Of a stretch of 8,299 bases of DNA, positions 6,447 to 8,299 are shown piece by piece. The notes beneath the pieces were generated by a model. That model was not told the origin of the DNA, did no database searches, and saw only the letters and a list, made by a program, of their open reading frames with translations. How positions within the stretch are numbered: the first letter of the stretch is position 1; each line of letters begins with the position of its first letter. Location: NCBI GenBank assembly GCA_947371775.1, contig CANBQX010000082.1, positions 1 through 8,299 on the forward strand. Direction: 5' to 3'. The stretch comes from Comamonadaceae bacterium. Its GTDB lineage: Bacteria > Pseudomonadota > Gammaproteobacteria > Burkholderiales > Burkholderiaceae_C. The translations under genes were made by a program, and so were the position numbers.

Positions 6447-7876
6447 AGCAGCCCTTTCCCGCACTTTTGCCCTGCTATGTGGTGGTCGACCTCGAGACCA
6501 CCGGGGGCAACGCCCAACGCGACAACATTACCGAAATCGCCGCGGTGCGGATTGAGAACGGTGTGGAGGTGGCGCGCTGGAGCACCCTGGTCAACCCCGG
6601 AGTGCGCATTGCACCCTTTATTCAAAGCCTGACCGGCATCACCGACGCCATGGTGCAGGATGCGCCGGCTTTTGAAGACATCGCCCGCCCACTGCAGGAG
6701 ATCTTGGACGGCGCGGTGTTTGTGGCCCACAACGTGCGTTTTGACCACGGCTTTGTGCACCAGGCCTTGGAACGCCTGGGACACGCCCTCAAGGTCAAAA
6801 CCCTGTGCACCGTGCGTTTGTCGCGCAAGCTGTATCCACAGCACAAAGGCCATGGCCTGGACGCCATTCTGCAGCGCCACGGTTTGCAAACCCTGGCACG
6901 CCACCGCGCCATGGGCGATGTGGACGTGGTGCTGGCCTGGCTGCAGGTGGCAGAGCAGGAGTTGGGCCTGGAAACCCTGCAGCGCGAAGCCGCGGCCCTG
7001 CTGCAGGGCAGCGCCAGTGTGCCGCCGCAGCTAGAAACCGCCATCTCCGACATCCCTGATGTACCCGGTGTCTATCTGTTTTACGGCGAAGGGGAAATTC
7101 CGCTGTACATCGGCAAAAGCGTGCACATGCGTAAGCGGGTGTTGTCGCACTTTCAGGCATCCACCAAGCAAGCACGCGAGATGCGTATCTTGCAGGAAAT
7201 CCGACGGGTCGAGTGGCAAGAAACAGCCGGAGAACTCGGCGCCTTGCTGCTGGAAGCGCGGCTGGTCAAAGCGATGCAGCCGCTGCACAACCGCCAATTG
7301 CGGCAAAGCAAGGGCTTAAGCGCCTGGGAACTGTCTGACGATCCCCAGGCGCGGCCACTGTTGCGCCTGGTGGGTTTGGATGCGCAGCAACCCGACACGC
7401 TGCAGCGCCTGTATGGTGTGTACCGCTCCAAACGCCAAGCGACCGATGCACTGCGCACCCTTTGTGAGAACCACAGCTTGTGCCCGCAGGCGCTGGGGCT
7501 GGAGTCCGGCAAAGGCGCTTGCTTTGCCAGCCAGATCGGCAAATGCAAAGGCGTGTGCGCCGGACGCGAGAACCCCGCCGTGCACCGACTGCGCGTGCAA
7601 ATGGCATTGGCCCAGCACCGCTTGCAGGCCTGGCCGCACAAAGCGCCGGTTGCGGTGCGGGAATACAACCCGCGCAGCGAGCGCACGGACATCCATGTGT
7701 TTGACCAGTGGTGCCATGTGGCCACGGTGCACGATGAAACCGACCTGGCCGATGCCCTGCAAACCCGCCAACGTCTGGCCTTTGACCTGGACACCTACCG
7801 CTTGCTGGTGCAACGACTGGCTACGCCGCTTGGGCGCGATGCCAGCGTGTTTTTATTGCCAGAGCAAATTCCCTAA
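6443..7876 (+). CDS. DEDDh 3'-5' exonuclease fused to GIY-YIG/UvrC-like endonuclease module
   Basis: From TTG 6443 a 477-residue protein with two nuclease modules. Residues about 9-175 are a DnaQ/epsilon-type exonuclease: Asp16 and Glu18 (VVDLETTGG), Asp101 (AHNVRFDHG), His154 and Asp159 (H-R-A-x-x-D). Residues about 200-290 are a GIY-YIG domain as in UvrC and Cho: GVY with Tyr211, YIG with Tyr222, Arg232, Glu271 in LLLEARLVK and Asn283. Cysteines 347, 360, 368 and 372 follow, in UvrC-like spacing. It lacks the UvrC RNase-H-like and helix-hairpin-helix domains, so it is Cho-like. This fusion is known in other bacteria (for example mycobacteria) and annotated as DNA polymerase III epsilon-like; a role in DNA repair or processing is inferred. 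The frame is open back to ATG 6368, the alternative start; I prefer TTG because it overlaps the stop of the preceding small ORF. Its 3' end overlaps the next gene by 24 bp. Confidence 0.92.
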   Translation: MKQPFPALLPCYVVVDLETTGGNAQRDNITEIAAVRIENGVEVARWSTLVNPGVRIAPFIQSLTGITDAMVQDAPAFEDIARPLQEILDGAVFVAHNVRFDHGFVHQALERLGHALKVKTLCTVRLSRKLYPQHKGHGLDAILQRHGLQTLARHRAMGDVDVVLAWLQVAEQELGLETLQREAAALLQGSASVPPQLETAISDIPDVPGVYLFYGEGEIPLYIGKSVHMRKRVLSHFQASTKQAREMRILQEIRRVEWQETAGELGALLLEARLVKAMQPLHNRQLRQSKGLSAWELSDDPQARPLLRLVGLDAQQPDTLQRLYGVYRSKRQATDALRTLCENHSLCPQALGLESGKGACFASQIGKCKGVCAGRENPAVHRLRVQMALAQHRLQAWPHKAPVAVREYNPRSERTDIHVFDQWCHVATVHDETDLADALQTRQRLAFDLDTYRLLVQRLATPLGRDASVFLLPEQIP

Positions 7877-8248
7877 GTAGCGGCCGGGCAAGAGCGTAAA
7901 GGCGCCTGCCACGAGACACGCGCCAACATACAGGCTTTGCATGGATTTGCGATGGCCCGTGATGTTTCCTTGGTACAAGAAATTGAACGACTTGTACAAG
8001 GTGCCTAGCGTAAAGGGTATGAGTAAATGGATGGGCGTGAACCCTGCCAGATTGGGCAGCCGAAAATCACGGATAAACATCGCGGTGATTGCAGCGCCCA
8101 CCATGCAAGTGACCCAGGCATAGCCCAGTGCCCGGTGCCAGCGCGGGCGCACCTTCTTGCCCAGTCTGGCCCACAAAGCAAAGGGACCGATCACCACCGC
8201 GGCCATCGCGGCACTCATGTGCACCGCAATCGTGGGCGTTAACTGCAT
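7853..8248 (-). CDS. DUF2306-type predicted membrane protein
   Basis: A 131-residue inner-membrane protein with about four hydrophobic segments (near residues 8-26, 41-59, 68-86 and 104-121). Family-like features are the histidines His10, His38 (RPRWHRALGYAW), His74 (FTPIHLL) and His99 (TGHRKSMQSLYVGA), and the closing LLPGRYLG; the spacing of His residues at helix ends resembles DUF2306, whose function is unknown to me, although haem or metal binding would be conceivable. ATG 8248 is preceded by a modest AAAGGG with a long 10-base spacer; Met11 and Met15 are alternative starts, and the frame remains open to the right edge, so an extension cannot be fully excluded. It converges on the exonuclease gene, sharing 24 bp, and no terminator is visible at the junction. 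Confidence 0.8.
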   Translation of the reverse strand: MQLTPTIAVHMSAAMAAVVIGPFALWARLGKKVRPRWHRALGYAWVTCMVGAAITAMFIRDFRLPNLAGFTPIHLLIPFTLGTLYKSFNFLYQGNITGHRKSMQSLYVGACLVAGAFTLLPGRYLGNLLWQ

Positions 8249-8262
8249 ACGTCGCGCACCCT

Positions 8263-8299
8263 TTAACGCCGCTTGCGCGGTGCTTTGCTTTTGGCGGAT
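8263..8299 (-). CDS. Possible C-terminal tail of an upstream gene (cut by right edge)
   Basis: Reading the minus strand from the right edge, one frame gives SAKSKAPRKRR and then TAA at 8265-8263. Such a Lys/Arg-rich ending is common in nucleic-acid-binding proteins such as RNA helicases or pseudouridine synthases. The stop lies 14 bp before the DUF2306 gene's ATG, a typical within-operon distance. Only 11 codons are visible, so this is a guess from composition; no product can be named. Confidence 0.3.
   Translation of the reverse strand, partial: SAKSKAPRKRR

Noticed and set aside
1..8299. Mobile elements, CRISPR arrays, tRNA or rRNA genes, toxin-antitoxin or defence genes
   Set aside because: I saw no transposase motifs, spaced direct repeats, attachment-site-like duplications, cloverleaf-like sequences or defence-family motifs on either strand.

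Overview
The window looks like chromosomal DNA of a betaproteobacterium of the Burkholderiales, most likely Comamonadaceae (a Rhodoferax/Limnohabitans/Polaromonas-type organism). This is inferred from GC-rich codon use, the close resemblance of PhaC, PhaA and PhaB to Ralstonia/Comamonadaceae proteins, and pgeF lying near phaC. I see no transposase, phage gene, tRNA, rRNA or CRISPR array; the region reads as ordinary core and near-core genome.

Left part (1-3451, minus strand): a polyhydroxyalkanoate operon in the order phaC-phaA-phaB. PhaA condenses two acetyl-CoA, PhaB reduces acetoacetyl-CoA to (R)-3-hydroxybutyryl-CoA, and PhaC polymerises it. phaB is cut by the left edge. Each gene has its own ribosome binding site. 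A 131-bp divergent intergenic region (3452-3582) carries an imperfect palindrome and weak promoter-like elements. On its other side starts a small two-helix membrane protein (3583-3876, plus).

Middle part (3808-4984): pgeF (peptidoglycan editing factor, YfiH family; minus) overlaps the small membrane gene tail-to-tail by 69 bp. Divergently from pgeF starts a plus-strand run of closely spaced genes: an ABM-type monooxygenase-like protein (4682), a fumarylacetoacetate-hydrolase-family enzyme (5015), a zinc-ribbon Nudix hydrolase with a TTG start (5728), a previously easy-to-miss 56-codon ORF (6276-6446), and a DEDDh exonuclease fused to a GIY-YIG/UvrC-like module (6443-7876). Overlapping or near-overlapping stops and starts suggest one transcript with translational coupling.

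Right part (7853-8299, minus): a DUF2306-type membrane protein converges on and overlaps the exonuclease gene by 24 bp. The last bases may hold the basic C-terminal tail of another minus-strand gene.

The most interesting points are the small ORF that fits exactly between the Nudix and exonuclease genes by start/stop overlaps at both ends, and the exonuclease-GIY-YIG fusion, which keeps a UvrC-like four-cysteine pattern. I found no clearly new multi-gene system.
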